Shown: in pieces, positions 1 through 5,380 of the stretch | Layout: each line of letters begins with the position of its first letter | Position numbering within the stretch: position 1 is the first letter of the stretch | From: an uncultured Eubacteriales bacterium | GTDB lineage: Bacteria; Bacillota; Clostridia; UMGS1840 | Assembly (NCBI GenBank): GCA_900555525.1 | Contig: USLP01000089.1 | Coordinates: 1-6,093, forward strand | Direction of reading: 5' to 3' | DNA length: 6,093 bases | Notes under the pieces: generated by a model | What the model was told of the DNA's origin: nothing | What the model saw: the letters and a program-made list of their open reading frames with translations, nothing else | Database searches by the model: none | Position numbers and translations under genes: made by a program

Positions 1-138
1 GGAAAAGACGATTCTTGCGATGACGGTCGCACTGCCTCCGAAAAGCATAGACAGCACATCAACGCCGAAAAGTCCGATTGTTCCCCAGTCAAGCGCACCT
101 ATTATAATAAGTATAAGCGCGATAGTATCGATTATCAT
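1..138 (-). CDS. DUF378-family small membrane protein, N-terminal part (cut by window edge)
   Basis: The first 46 codons are visible; the 3' end lies beyond the left edge. The start is ATG at 138-136, seven bases after a near-perfect Shine-Dalgarno AAGGAGGT at 153-146. The protein opens with a hydrophobic helix (about residues 2-16), then GALDWGTIGLFGVDVLSMLF (residues 14-33). This matches the G-x-L-N-W-G-L-V-G-L-F-x-x-D pattern I know from DUF378 (YuzA-like) proteins, which are usually about 60-75 residues with two membrane helices. Their function is unknown and I do not propose one. The gene follows subunit D after 65 bases, but the hairpin between them can act as a terminator or mask its SD, so it need not be part of the ATPase operon. 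Family call fairly sure; function unknown. Confidence 0.8.
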   Translation of the reverse strand, partial: MIIDTIALILIIIGALDWGTIGLFGVDVLSMLFGGSATVIARIVFS

Positions 139-145
139 AAAAAAG

Positions 146-153
146 ACCTCCTT
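146..153 (-). promoter_or_regulatory. Ribosome binding site of the DUF378 gene, inside the stem-loop
   Basis: AAGGAGGT on the minus strand is a full-strength Shine-Dalgarno, seven bases before the ATG at 138. An exact complement, ACCTCCTT, lies at 192-185 in the same transcript and forms the base of the stem described for 146-192. Translation from transcripts that include the upstream arm should therefore be low unless the stem is opened. Confidence 0.75.
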
Positions 154-192
154 ATATTTATAGTAATATCTTTGCCATAAATACAAGGAGGT
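146..192 (-). terminator. 18-bp stem-loop with U-tract; also masks the DUF378 gene's SD
   Basis: In minus-strand RNA the arm ACCUCCUUGUAUUUAUGG (192-175) pairs along its full length with CUAUAAAUAUAAGGAGGU (163-146) around an 11-nt loop (174-164). This gives 16 Watson-Crick pairs and two G-U wobbles. It is followed directly by CTTTTTT (145-139), so it looks like a Rho-independent terminator placed 12 bases after the subunit D stop codon. The outer 8 bp of the 3' arm are exactly the SD of the next gene, so folding would also hide that ribosome site. In plus-strand RNA the two wobbles become A-C mismatches, which favours a role in the minus-strand transcript. The inner half is AU-rich, so termination efficiency is uncertain. 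Confidence 0.6.
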
Positions 193-203
193 ATACACAT
201 TTT

Positions 204-815
204 TTAATCTTTTTTTATTATTTTAAGTCTTGAAAATTCTTCTCGTTCTTTTTCGTCCAAAACGTCCGAAATAACCTTAATTTGTTCCGAAAACTTCGGT
301 ATCATTATATTTTTGAGTGCGTTTGCTCGCTTTGAGGTTTTTTTCACTGCGGCAGAAAGCTTCTGAACGGCAACTTCCGTTTCGGCAAGCTCCAAAAGCT
401 TTTCCTTTATTTCGGAAAAGGCGCAAAAAACCTCGTCCAGAGTTTCCTCTGTATTAAGCACTCCGTAGCCGGGCTTCATTTCCGTTTGTTTTTTGTATTT
501 AACAACGGGAATACCGACGCCCATAATACTGCGCTCGGAGATTTCCACCGTATTTTCAAGGGGAGTTGCGTGTGCATATGATGATATAGCCGAGCTTCCC
601 ATTGTTATATTGGCTTTCTGCAAAATTGCATATGCTTTTTTGAAAAGCTCCTCAACCTCGCCTCTTCTGTTCTTGGATTCGCCTACATAGCGCATAAGCT
701 CATTTACGAGAATTACTCTTTTTTTATCAAGAAGCTCAAATCCAAGCTTTGAGAGGTTATATGAATTTTTAGACGCTATAAGATTGCCCTTTGTGGGAAA
801 TACGCCGTTTTCCAT
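204..815 (-). CDS. ntpD: V-type ATPase subunit D (central shaft)
   Basis: This subunit forms the long coiled-coil axle that turns inside the A3B3 head and, with subunit F, couples ATP hydrolysis or synthesis to the membrane ring. The protein has 203 residues, normal for the family (about 200-220). Family marks are the N-terminal PTKGNLIASK (7-16) followed by helix LSKLGFELLDKKR (21-33), and the C-terminal helix with KKTSKRANALKN (158-169), IMIPKF (170-175) and EREEFSRLKIIKK (190-202). The middle (about 70-120) is the more variable globular part. The start is ATG at 815-813, sharing one base with the subunit B stop (TAATG). Its SD AAGGGTGA (829-822) lies inside the last codons of B, nine bases from the start, so translation is probably coupled to B. 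It is the last ATPase gene here; the stem-loop at 146-192 follows the stop. Confidence 0.95.
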   Translation of the reverse strand: MENGVFPTKGNLIASKNSYNLSKLGFELLDKKRVILVNELMRYVGESKNRRGEVEELFKKAYAILQKANITMGSSAISSYAHATPLENTVEISERSIMGVGIPVVKYKKQTEMKPGYGVLNTEETLDEVFCAFSEIKEKLLELAETEVAVQKLSAAVKKTSKRANALKNIMIPKFSEQIKVISDVLDEKEREEFSRLKIIKKD

Positions 816-2191
816 TATTCATCACCCTTATAATATTTATCCAGATACTCGTTTGAAATTCTATCAAGCTGATTTCTCGGAAGCATTGAAACAAGCTTCC
901 AGCCAAGCTCGAGAGTCTGCGCCATTGTTCTGCTTTCATCATAACGCTGGGACAAAAATTCGTTTTCAAAGCGTTCGCCGAACTTTAGGAACAGTCTGTC
1001 AAGCGGAGAAAGCTCGTCTTCGCCAACAACGGACGCAAGCGCTCTTATATCCTGCACGTGCGCATATGATGCGAAAAGCTGTGCGGAAAGCTGCGGATGA
1101 TCCTCTCTTGTGTAGCCTTCACCGATACCGTCCTTCATAAGACGTGAAAGAGACGGCAGAATATCAAGCGGAGGATATACGCCTTTTCTGAAAAGCGGTT
1201 TGCCCAAAACGAGCTGCCCCTCCGTTATATATCCCGTTAAGTCGGGGATTGGGTGCGTTATATCGTCGTTAGGCATTGTAAGTATCGGAATCTGTGTAAC
1301 AGAGCCTTTTTTATCACGAATCATTCCCGCTCTTTCATACATGGAGGCAAGGTCTGAATAAAGATAACCGGGGAAGCCCTTTCTTGAAGGAATTTCGCCC
1401 TTTGCCGCCGAAACTTCACGGAGAGCCTCGGCATAAGCCGTCATATCGGTCATTATTACAAGCACGTGCATATCGCAGTTAAATGCGAGGTATTCCGCCG
1501 CAGTAAGTGCAAGACGGGGTGCAAGTATTCTTTCTATAACGGGGTCGTTTGACAAATTCAAAAACAAAACCGAACGGTTTATTGCTCCCGATTCCTCGAA
1601 AGCGTTTTTAAAGAACTGTGCAACGTCGTTTTTAACTCCCATTGCCGCAAATACAACGGCAAAATCGCCGTCGTCGCCCGCTATTTTCGCTTGGTTTGCG
1701 ATTTGTACGGCAAGCTTATCGTGGGGCAGACCGTTTCCCGAAAATATAGGAAGCTTCTGACCTCTTATAAGCGTTGTAAGCATATCGATTGAGGATATGC
1801 CCGTTTCGATATAATCTCTCGGATAAGCACGGCGCACGGGGTTTATCGGTTCGCCGTTTACGTCTCTTGACACATCAACGGAAATATCTCCGAGACCGTC
1901 TATCGGACGTCCGCTGCCCGAAAATATACGTCCGAGCATTTCGGGAGACATGCCGAGCTTCATCGGGCTTCCCGTAAATGCCGTTACGGAGGTTTGAGGG
2001 TTTAATGCAAACGTTCCCTCAAAAACCTGTACGATAGCTCTTTTTCCGTCAAGTTCTATAACCTTTCCGAAACGTTCGTTACCGTTTTCCTCGATGATTT
2101 TCGCAATTTCTCCGTAGCCGACGTTTGTTACATTATCAACCGCAACCAAAGGACCGTTTATTTCACCAAAGCCTGTATATGCAATATTCAC
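815..2191 (-). CDS. ntpB: V-type ATPase subunit B (non-catalytic nucleotide-binding subunit)
   Basis: Subunit B alternates with A in the cytoplasmic A3B3 hexamer and supplies residues to the catalytic site without hydrolysing ATP. From the GTG at 2191 the protein has 458 residues, full length for the family. It has the N-terminal beta-barrel (about 1-70), a degenerate P-loop region SGNGLPHDKL (151-160) with no GKT, as normal for B, the MTDMTAYAEALREVS segment (247-261), and LPSLSRLMKDGIG (345-357). The arginine there (R350) lines up with the arginine finger that reaches into the A active site. The start is ambiguous: TTG at 2194 and GTG at 2191 are adjacent, 6 and 9 bases after the GGGG core of the SD TAAGGGGTGA (2207-2198). 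I chose GTG as the commoner codon. The subunit A stop codon forms the first three bases of this SD. Confidence 0.95.
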   Translation of the reverse strand: MNIAYTGFGEINGPLVAVDNVTNVGYGEIAKIIEENGNERFGKVIELDGKRAIVQVFEGTFALNPQTSVTAFTGSPMKLGMSPEMLGRIFSGSGRPIDGLGDISVDVSRDVNGEPINPVRRAYPRDYIETGISSIDMLTTLIRGQKLPIFSGNGLPHDKLAVQIANQAKIAGDDGDFAVVFAAMGVKNDVAQFFKNAFEESGAINRSVLFLNLSNDPVIERILAPRLALTAAEYLAFNCDMHVLVIMTDMTAYAEALREVSAAKGEIPSRKGFPGYLYSDLASMYERAGMIRDKKGSVTQIPILTMPNDDITHPIPDLTGYITEGQLVLGKPLFRKGVYPPLDILPSLSRLMKDGIGEGYTREDHPQLSAQLFASYAHVQDIRALASVVGEDELSPLDRLFLKFGERFENEFLSQRYDESRTMAQTLELGWKLVSMLPRNQLDRISNEYLDKYYKGDE

Positions 2192-2197
2192 CAAAAA

Positions 2198-2207
2198 TCA
2201 CCCCTTA
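2198..2207 (-). promoter_or_regulatory. Ribosome binding site of ntpB, overlapping the ntpA stop codon
   Basis: TAAGGGGTGA on the minus strand matches the extended consensus AAGGAGGTGA well. Its first three bases are the ntpA TAA stop. Ribosomes ending on ntpA sit on this site, so re-initiation or coupling at ntpB is likely. It allows either the TTG at 2194 or the GTG at 2191. Confidence 0.65.
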
Positions 2208-3947
2208 CAGCGTCTCGAATGCAGAGGTCATCTGCTGTTCGATTGCTTTAAATTTATCTGTATCGTCATTAGAAATTTCAAATTTCATTCTTATAAGCGT
2301 ATCGCTTAAATTAAGCGCAATTACTTGATTATACGTTGCGCCCGATTCAATCTTTTTCTTCGCAAGGTTATAATACATAAGCATCAGCTTTAACATACCG
2401 TACTGCTTTTCCATGCTTGCGAAGGTATCGGTCGGATTGTACGCATTCTGGCTTAAGTAGCCGTCTTTTACAATTCTTGCAACCTCAAGGATAAGCTTTT
2501 GGCCGTCGGGGAGCATATCGCTTCCGACAAGCTTTACTATATCCATAAGACTGCTTTCCTCCGACATAAGCTTCATTATTTCGCTTTTTATTTGTACGAA
2601 ATCGGGTCCTGCGTTTTCTCTGTAATAATCGTCAAGATAATCTGTATATTCGCTGTAGCTTGTGAGCCAGTTAATTGCAGGATAATGACGAACATATGCA
2701 AGATTTTTGTCAAGAGCCCAGAAGCATCTTATATAACGCATTGTGTTCTGTGTAACAGGCTCGGAGAAGTCGCCTCCCTGCGGAGATACGGCTCCGATAA
2801 TCGTAACGGACGCCTGCTTTTGGTTAAGCGTAATTCCGTAGCCCGCTCTTTCGTAGAACTCGGAAAGTCTTGACGAAAGGTATGCCGGGAAGCCTTCCTC
2901 GGCAGGCATTTCCTCCAAACGTCCCGAAATTTCACGCAAAGCCTCTGCCCATCTTGAAGTGGAATCCGCCATAATTGCAACATTATAGCCCATATCTCTG
3001 TAATACTCGGCAAGCGTTATTCCCGTATATATGGACGCTTCACGAGCCGCAACAGGCATATTTGACGTATTGGCTATAAGTATTGTTCTGTCGTTAAGCG
3101 ATTTTTTTGTACGAGGGTCGATAAGCTCCGAAAATTCCTCCAAAACCTGCGTCATCTCGTTACCGCGCTCACCGCAGCCTATATATACTATAATATCCGC
3201 ATCACTCCATTTTGCAAGCTGATGCTGCGTCATTGTTTTTCCCGTACCGAAACCGCCCGGTATAGCCGCCGCACCGCCCTTTAAAATCGGGAAAAACGTA
3301 TCAACGATTCTCTGACCCGTAAAAAGCATTTTGTCGCTTATAAGGCGCTTGAAAAGCGGACGGGGATTTCTTATAGGCCAGCGCTGTGCAAGCGTTATAT
3401 CCCTTTGTGTGCCGTCGGAACAGCTCAAGGTCAAAACAGGCTCCAAAACCTTAAACGAATCTTTTTGATTTATTTTTTTTACCGTTCCCGCAATATCGGG
3501 AGGGATAAGCGCTCTGTGGACTATAACGTCCGTTTCGGTAACTTCGGCAAAAACCGAACCGCCCGAAAGGTAGTCGCCCTCTTTAACGGTAATATTACAT
3601 TTCCATTCTTTTTCTATATCGATGCTCGGAGCGTCTGTTCCCCTTTTTATAAAGTCGCCGCTTAAGCGTGCAACTTCGGGAAGCGGACGCAGAATACCGT
3701 CGAATATATTTCCCATAAGTCCCGGACCCAAAAGCAGTGAAAGCGGTGCGCCCGTTCCCTCAACTTTTTCACCGATTTTTATTCCGTCGGTATCTTCATA
3801 GACCTGAATCGTTACGCAGTCGCCCTCGGTTCGTATTACCTCGCCGATAAGCCCTATATCGCCTACAAAAACTTTTTCGAGCATCATAAGACCGCCTGCG
3901 TCCTTTGCTTTGACGACAGGACCGTTTATTCCATATATCTGAGCCAT
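2205..3947 (-). CDS. ntpA: V-type ATPase subunit A (catalytic)
   Basis: Subunit A binds and hydrolyses (or makes) ATP in the cytoplasmic A3B3 head. From the ATG at 3947 it has 580 residues, normal length. It shows the N-terminal barrel ([12 protein letters not shown]), the insertion that separates A subunits from F-type beta (about 105-190, with [15 protein letters not shown]), Walker A GGFGTGKT (231-238, K237), the catalytic glutamate in GERGNEM (E260), Walker [18 protein letters not shown] (323-339), and [13 protein letters not shown] (420-432). The C-terminal helical domain includes [13 protein letters not shown] (479-491) and [11 protein letters not shown] (513-523). The Walker A second residue is Gly rather than the Pro or Ala common in the family. 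An in-frame GTG at 3956 lies inside the SD, so ATG 3947 is the better start. The gene begins 12 bases after the ntpE stop and ends 13 bases before the ntpB GTG. Confidence 0.96.
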   Translation of the reverse strand: MAQIYGINGPVVKAKDAGGLMMLEKVFVGDIGLIGEVIRTEGDCVTIQVYEDTDGIKIGEKVEGTGAPLSLLLGPGLMGNIFDGILRPLPEVARLSGDFIKRGTDAPSIDIEKEWKCNITVKEGDYLSGGSVFAEVTETDVIVHRALIPPDIAGTVKKINQKDSFKVLEPVLTLSCSDGTQRDITLAQRWPIRNPRPLFKRLISDKMLFTGQRIVDTFFPILKGGAAAIPGGFGTGKTMTQHQLAKWSDADIIVYIGCGERGNEMTQVLEEFSELIDPRTKKSLNDRTILIANTSNMPVAAREASIYTGITLAEYYRDMGYNVAIMADSTSRWAEALREISGRLEEMPAEEGFPAYLSSRLSEFYERAGYGITLNQKQASVTIIGAVSPQGGDFSEPVTQNTMRYIRCFWALDKNLAYVRHYPAINWLTSYSEYTDYLDDYYRENAGPDFVQIKSEIMKLMSEESSLMDIVKLVGSDMLPDGQKLILEVARIVKDGYLSQNAYNPTDTFASMEKQYGMLKLMLMYYNLAKKKIESGATYNQVIALNLSDTLIRMKFEISNDDTDKFKAIEQQMTSAFETL

Positions 3948-3952
3948 AAGAT

Positions 3953-3962
3953 TCACCGCCTA
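3953..3962 (-). promoter_or_regulatory. Ribosome binding site that sets the ntpA start; overlaps the ntpE stop
   Basis: TAGGCGGTGA on the minus strand matches AAGGAGGTGA at 8 of 10 positions, and its GGCGG core ends eight bases before the ATG at 3947. The competing in-frame GTG (3956-3954) falls within this element and cannot use it. The first three bases are the TAG stop of ntpE, suggesting coupling from E to A. Confidence 0.65.
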
Positions 3963-4550
3963 ATTTCCGAATTTATTATTTTTTAGAAAGTTTCTGCGTT
4001 CCTCCGCCAAAACAGCCTTAAAGGAACTGTCATATATTTTCTTTGTTTTTGTTCCTTTTATTATAAGACCGCCGATTATATCTTCGGGAGAAATTTCCAA
4101 AGAAACTATTCTTCCGTTCTGCATTTTTATAAAATCGGCATACTGTTTGTCGCTTTTGTCGCAGACAACTTCTATATCCTCATCGGGGAATACGTATTCC
4201 GCATCCTTCAAAATACCTGTAAGATGATTTTTATATTCCTCGGTTTTGGTATATTCCCTAACCTTTTCGGACACCGTATCGAAAATTTCATCTATAAGCT
4301 TGCTTCTTAAGACCGTGTATTTCTGCTTGTTTTCGGTATCTACCGCCAAAACATGGCTGTTTTTTTCCTTTGAAGCTTTCTGCTTTTCTCTTTGTATATT
4401 GCTGTAAACCGAGGTCAAAAGCTCAAGCTCCGCCTCATTTACAAGCTTATCCTTCTTTTCCTCGTAGTTCTTTTTTATCTGCTCACATTCCTCTTCAACC
4501 TGTTTCATGGTCGCTTCGGAAAGCTTTTTGAGCTTTTCTTCTACATTCAC
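3960..4550 (-). CDS. ntpE: V-type ATPase subunit E (peripheral stalk)
   Basis: Subunit E forms the stator stalk that holds the A3B3 head still against subunit I while the rotor turns. The protein has 196 residues, normal size. Residues 1 to about 100 are strongly charged and helical (rich in K and E, few Pro or Gly), fitting the coiled coil it makes with its partner stalk subunit. The C-terminal domain ends with a family-like IIGGLIIKGTKTKKIYDSSF (158-177), then a final helix. The start is GTG at 4550; the next in-frame ATG is codon 15. SD GAAGGT (4562-4557) lies seven bases upstream. It follows subunit F by 35 bases and runs into the ntpA SD with its stop. The partner stalk subunit (G/H type) is not in the window and may lie upstream of ntpI. 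The low sequence conservation of E makes this call rest on the C-terminal motif, length and position. Confidence 0.9.
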   Translation of the reverse strand: MNVEEKLKKLSEATMKQVEEECEQIKKNYEEKKDKLVNEAELELLTSVYSNIQREKQKASKEKNSHVLAVDTENKQKYTVLRSKLIDEIFDTVSEKVREYTKTEEYKNHLTGILKDAEYVFPDEDIEVVCDKSDKQYADFIKMQNGRIVSLEISPEDIIGGLIIKGTKTKKIYDSSFKAVLAEERRNFLKNNKFGN

Positions 4551-4585
4551 GGCTTTACCTTCTTTCCGTATTTAGTCTTTTGCGG

Positions 4586-4885
4586 TTATTTGATACCGAA
4601 TGCCGACGCCATAACATCGCCGCTTGAATCTCCCGTTACGCCGTGGCGGTCGGGAATTGTGAGAACGACGGGGCGGACGTGCTCGTTTATATAATCCGTT
4701 ATTTCGGATTTTGCAAGCTCATAAAGCCGTCCCGTAATAAGCAAAATGCCGATTTCCTCGTCTTTGCTTACTTTCTCCAGCTCTGCGATAATTTCATTTT
4801 TCGTATGTATTACAACACCGTCAATGCCGCCGAGTCTCAAACCGACTGCGGTATCGTTATTGTCGCTTAATAAAAACATTTTCAT
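4586..4885 (-). CDS. ntpG: V-type ATPase subunit F (central shaft; NtpG in Enterococcus naming)
   Basis: Subunit F binds subunit D in the rotor shaft and may tune ATPase activity. The protein has 99 residues, typical for the family (about 100). It has the alternating strand-helix pattern of the small Rossmann-like F fold: KMFLLSDNNDTAVGLRLGGI (2-21), a central GILLITGRLYELA (46-58), and PVVLTIPDRHG (72-82). The C-terminal tail (83-99) is the part that contacts D in known structures. The start is ATG at 4885, with SD AAAGGTG (4899-4893) nine bases before it; ATG at codon 3 is a weaker alternative. It lies 20 bases after the ntpK stop. The order K-F-E-A differs from the K-E-C-F-A order of the Enterococcus hirae ntp operon. 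Subunits named F and NtpF are different proteins; this one is the shaft subunit. Confidence 0.92.
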   Translation of the reverse strand: MKMFLLSDNNDTAVGLRLGGIDGVVIHTKNEIIAELEKVSKDEEIGILLITGRLYELAKSEITDYINEHVRPVVLTIPDRHGVTGDSSGDVMASAFGIK

Positions 4886-4905
4886 AAGAAAACACCTTTT
4901 TTGTT

Positions 4906-5301
4906 TTAGATTCTCGACAGAATCATAACTGCGATAAGTACGCCGTAAAGAGCGATACCTTCGCCCATGGCAACGAATATAAGAGCTTTACCGGAAATTT
5001 TTTCATTCTCGGAAATTGCGCCTATTGCCGCACTTGCCGAAACCGCAACGGCATAACCTGCGCCGCAAGCCGCCAAGCCTGTTGCCAAAGCCGCTGAAAA
5101 GAATGCAGCCGAGTTGTCTGTAAATCCGCTTTCGCCTGCCGCCATTGCGATAGAGTTGAAAATAACAGTGAATGACGAAAGAGCCGTCATAATTCCGCTT
5201 GTTTTAAGGCATCTTTTAAGAGCCTTTACGTTTGAATTTTTTCCTTCTTTTACTGCCAAAGTGATGAATAATACGGCAAGTGCCGCAAATACGGTAATCA
5301 T
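4906..5301 (-). CDS. ntpK: V-type ATPase subunit K (membrane rotor ring, proteolipid)
   Basis: Many copies of K form the membrane ring that carries ions past subunit I. From the ATG at 5301 the protein has 131 residues. Four hydrophobic stretches are visible (about 1-17, 35-55, 64-92, 104-130). The last two form the c-type hairpin, with small-residue-rich AALATGLAACGAGYAVAV (70-87), the loop AIGAISENEKISGKALIF, and the ion-binding glutamate E114 in VAMGEGIALYG (110-120). Only one conserved carboxylate is present for four helices, as in other V-type K proteins. There is no glutamine anywhere in the protein. The start is unclear: TTG at 5310 is only one base from GGAG, while ATG at 5301 has GGAG (5315-5312) ten bases upstream. 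The frame is closed by TGA at 5325-5323. The much better SD/ATG at 5335 is in another frame. Confidence 0.9.
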   Translation of the reverse strand: MITVFAALAVLFITLAVKEGKNSNVKALKRCLKTSGIMTALSSFTVIFNSIAMAAGESGFTDNSAAFFSAALATGLAACGAGYAVAVSASAAIGAISENEKISGKALIFVAMGEGIALYGVLIAVMILSRI

Positions 5302-5335
5302 GATATACAAGCTCCATATCCGTCAGATTGATCAT
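5216..5335 (-). other. Out-of-frame 39-codon ORF opened by the best SD/ATG before ntpK
   Basis: ATG at 5335 lies eight bases after AGGGAGG, ideal spacing, but it opens a 39-codon frame (MINLTDMELVYHDYR...) ending at TAA 5218-5216 inside ntpK. After about residue 11 the product is basic and looks like an out-of-frame reading of ntpK (many K, R, H, C), not a real protein. Its first residues, MINLTDMELVY, would join naturally to the first helix of K if one base were removed between 5322 and 5302. It is therefore probably the true N-terminus of K displaced by an indel, or a leader that brings ribosomes to ntpK. I do not call it a gene. Confidence 0.4.
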
Positions 5336-5342
5336 TTTAAAA

Positions 5343-5350
5343 TCCTCCCT
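5343..5350 (-). promoter_or_regulatory. Strong ribosome binding site ahead of ntpK
   Basis: AGGGAGGA on the minus strand is among the strongest SD sequences between the ATPase genes, and it lies in an AT-rich leader (5336-5380) after subunit I. A strong site is expected here because K is needed in more copies than the other subunits. It is 41 bases from the in-frame ntpK ATG (5301), too far to serve it directly, and ideally placed for the out-of-frame ATG at 5335. Confidence 0.7.
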
Positions 5351-5380
5351 TTAAATGCTTTTGTATATTAATATTATTTT

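Noticed and set aside
157..186. Possible promoter for the DUF378 gene: TTGTAT, 18 bases, TATAAA on the minus strand
   Set aside because: The -35 box matches only half of consensus, and transcription would start near base 150, inside the SD core. The matches are better explained by the AT-rich stem.
784..1140. 118-codon plus-strand ORF opposite ntpD/ntpB
   Set aside because: It is antisense to well-conserved coding sequence, has no convincing SD, and its product has no recognisable motif. The same holds for plus-strand ORFs at 493-690, 1789-1977, 2125-2328, 2499-2873, 3031-3222, 3405-3665, 4392-4694, 4643-4870, 4746-4928 and 5114-5371.
815..2191. Loss of the P-loop in subunit B as a sign of a broken gene
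   Set aside because: A degenerate P-loop is normal in V-type B subunits. The gene is full length and keeps the arginine finger at R350.
2729..3013. 94-codon minus-strand ORF inside ntpA in another frame
   Set aside because: ntpA is intact and conserved in its own frame through this region, including Walker B. This ORF and the one at 769-969 are alternate-frame readings.
5302..5335. Programmed +1 frameshift at the ntpK start of the prfB type
   Set aside because: GGAG sits before a CTT codon, but no stop codon follows CTT to cause the needed pause and the upstream element is at the wrong spacing. An indel or leader ORF is simpler.
5365..5374. 10-base palindrome ATATTAATAT between ntpI and ntpK
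   Set aside because: It is short, pure A/T, lies in an AT-rich leader and has no loop or U-tract, so it is likely chance.
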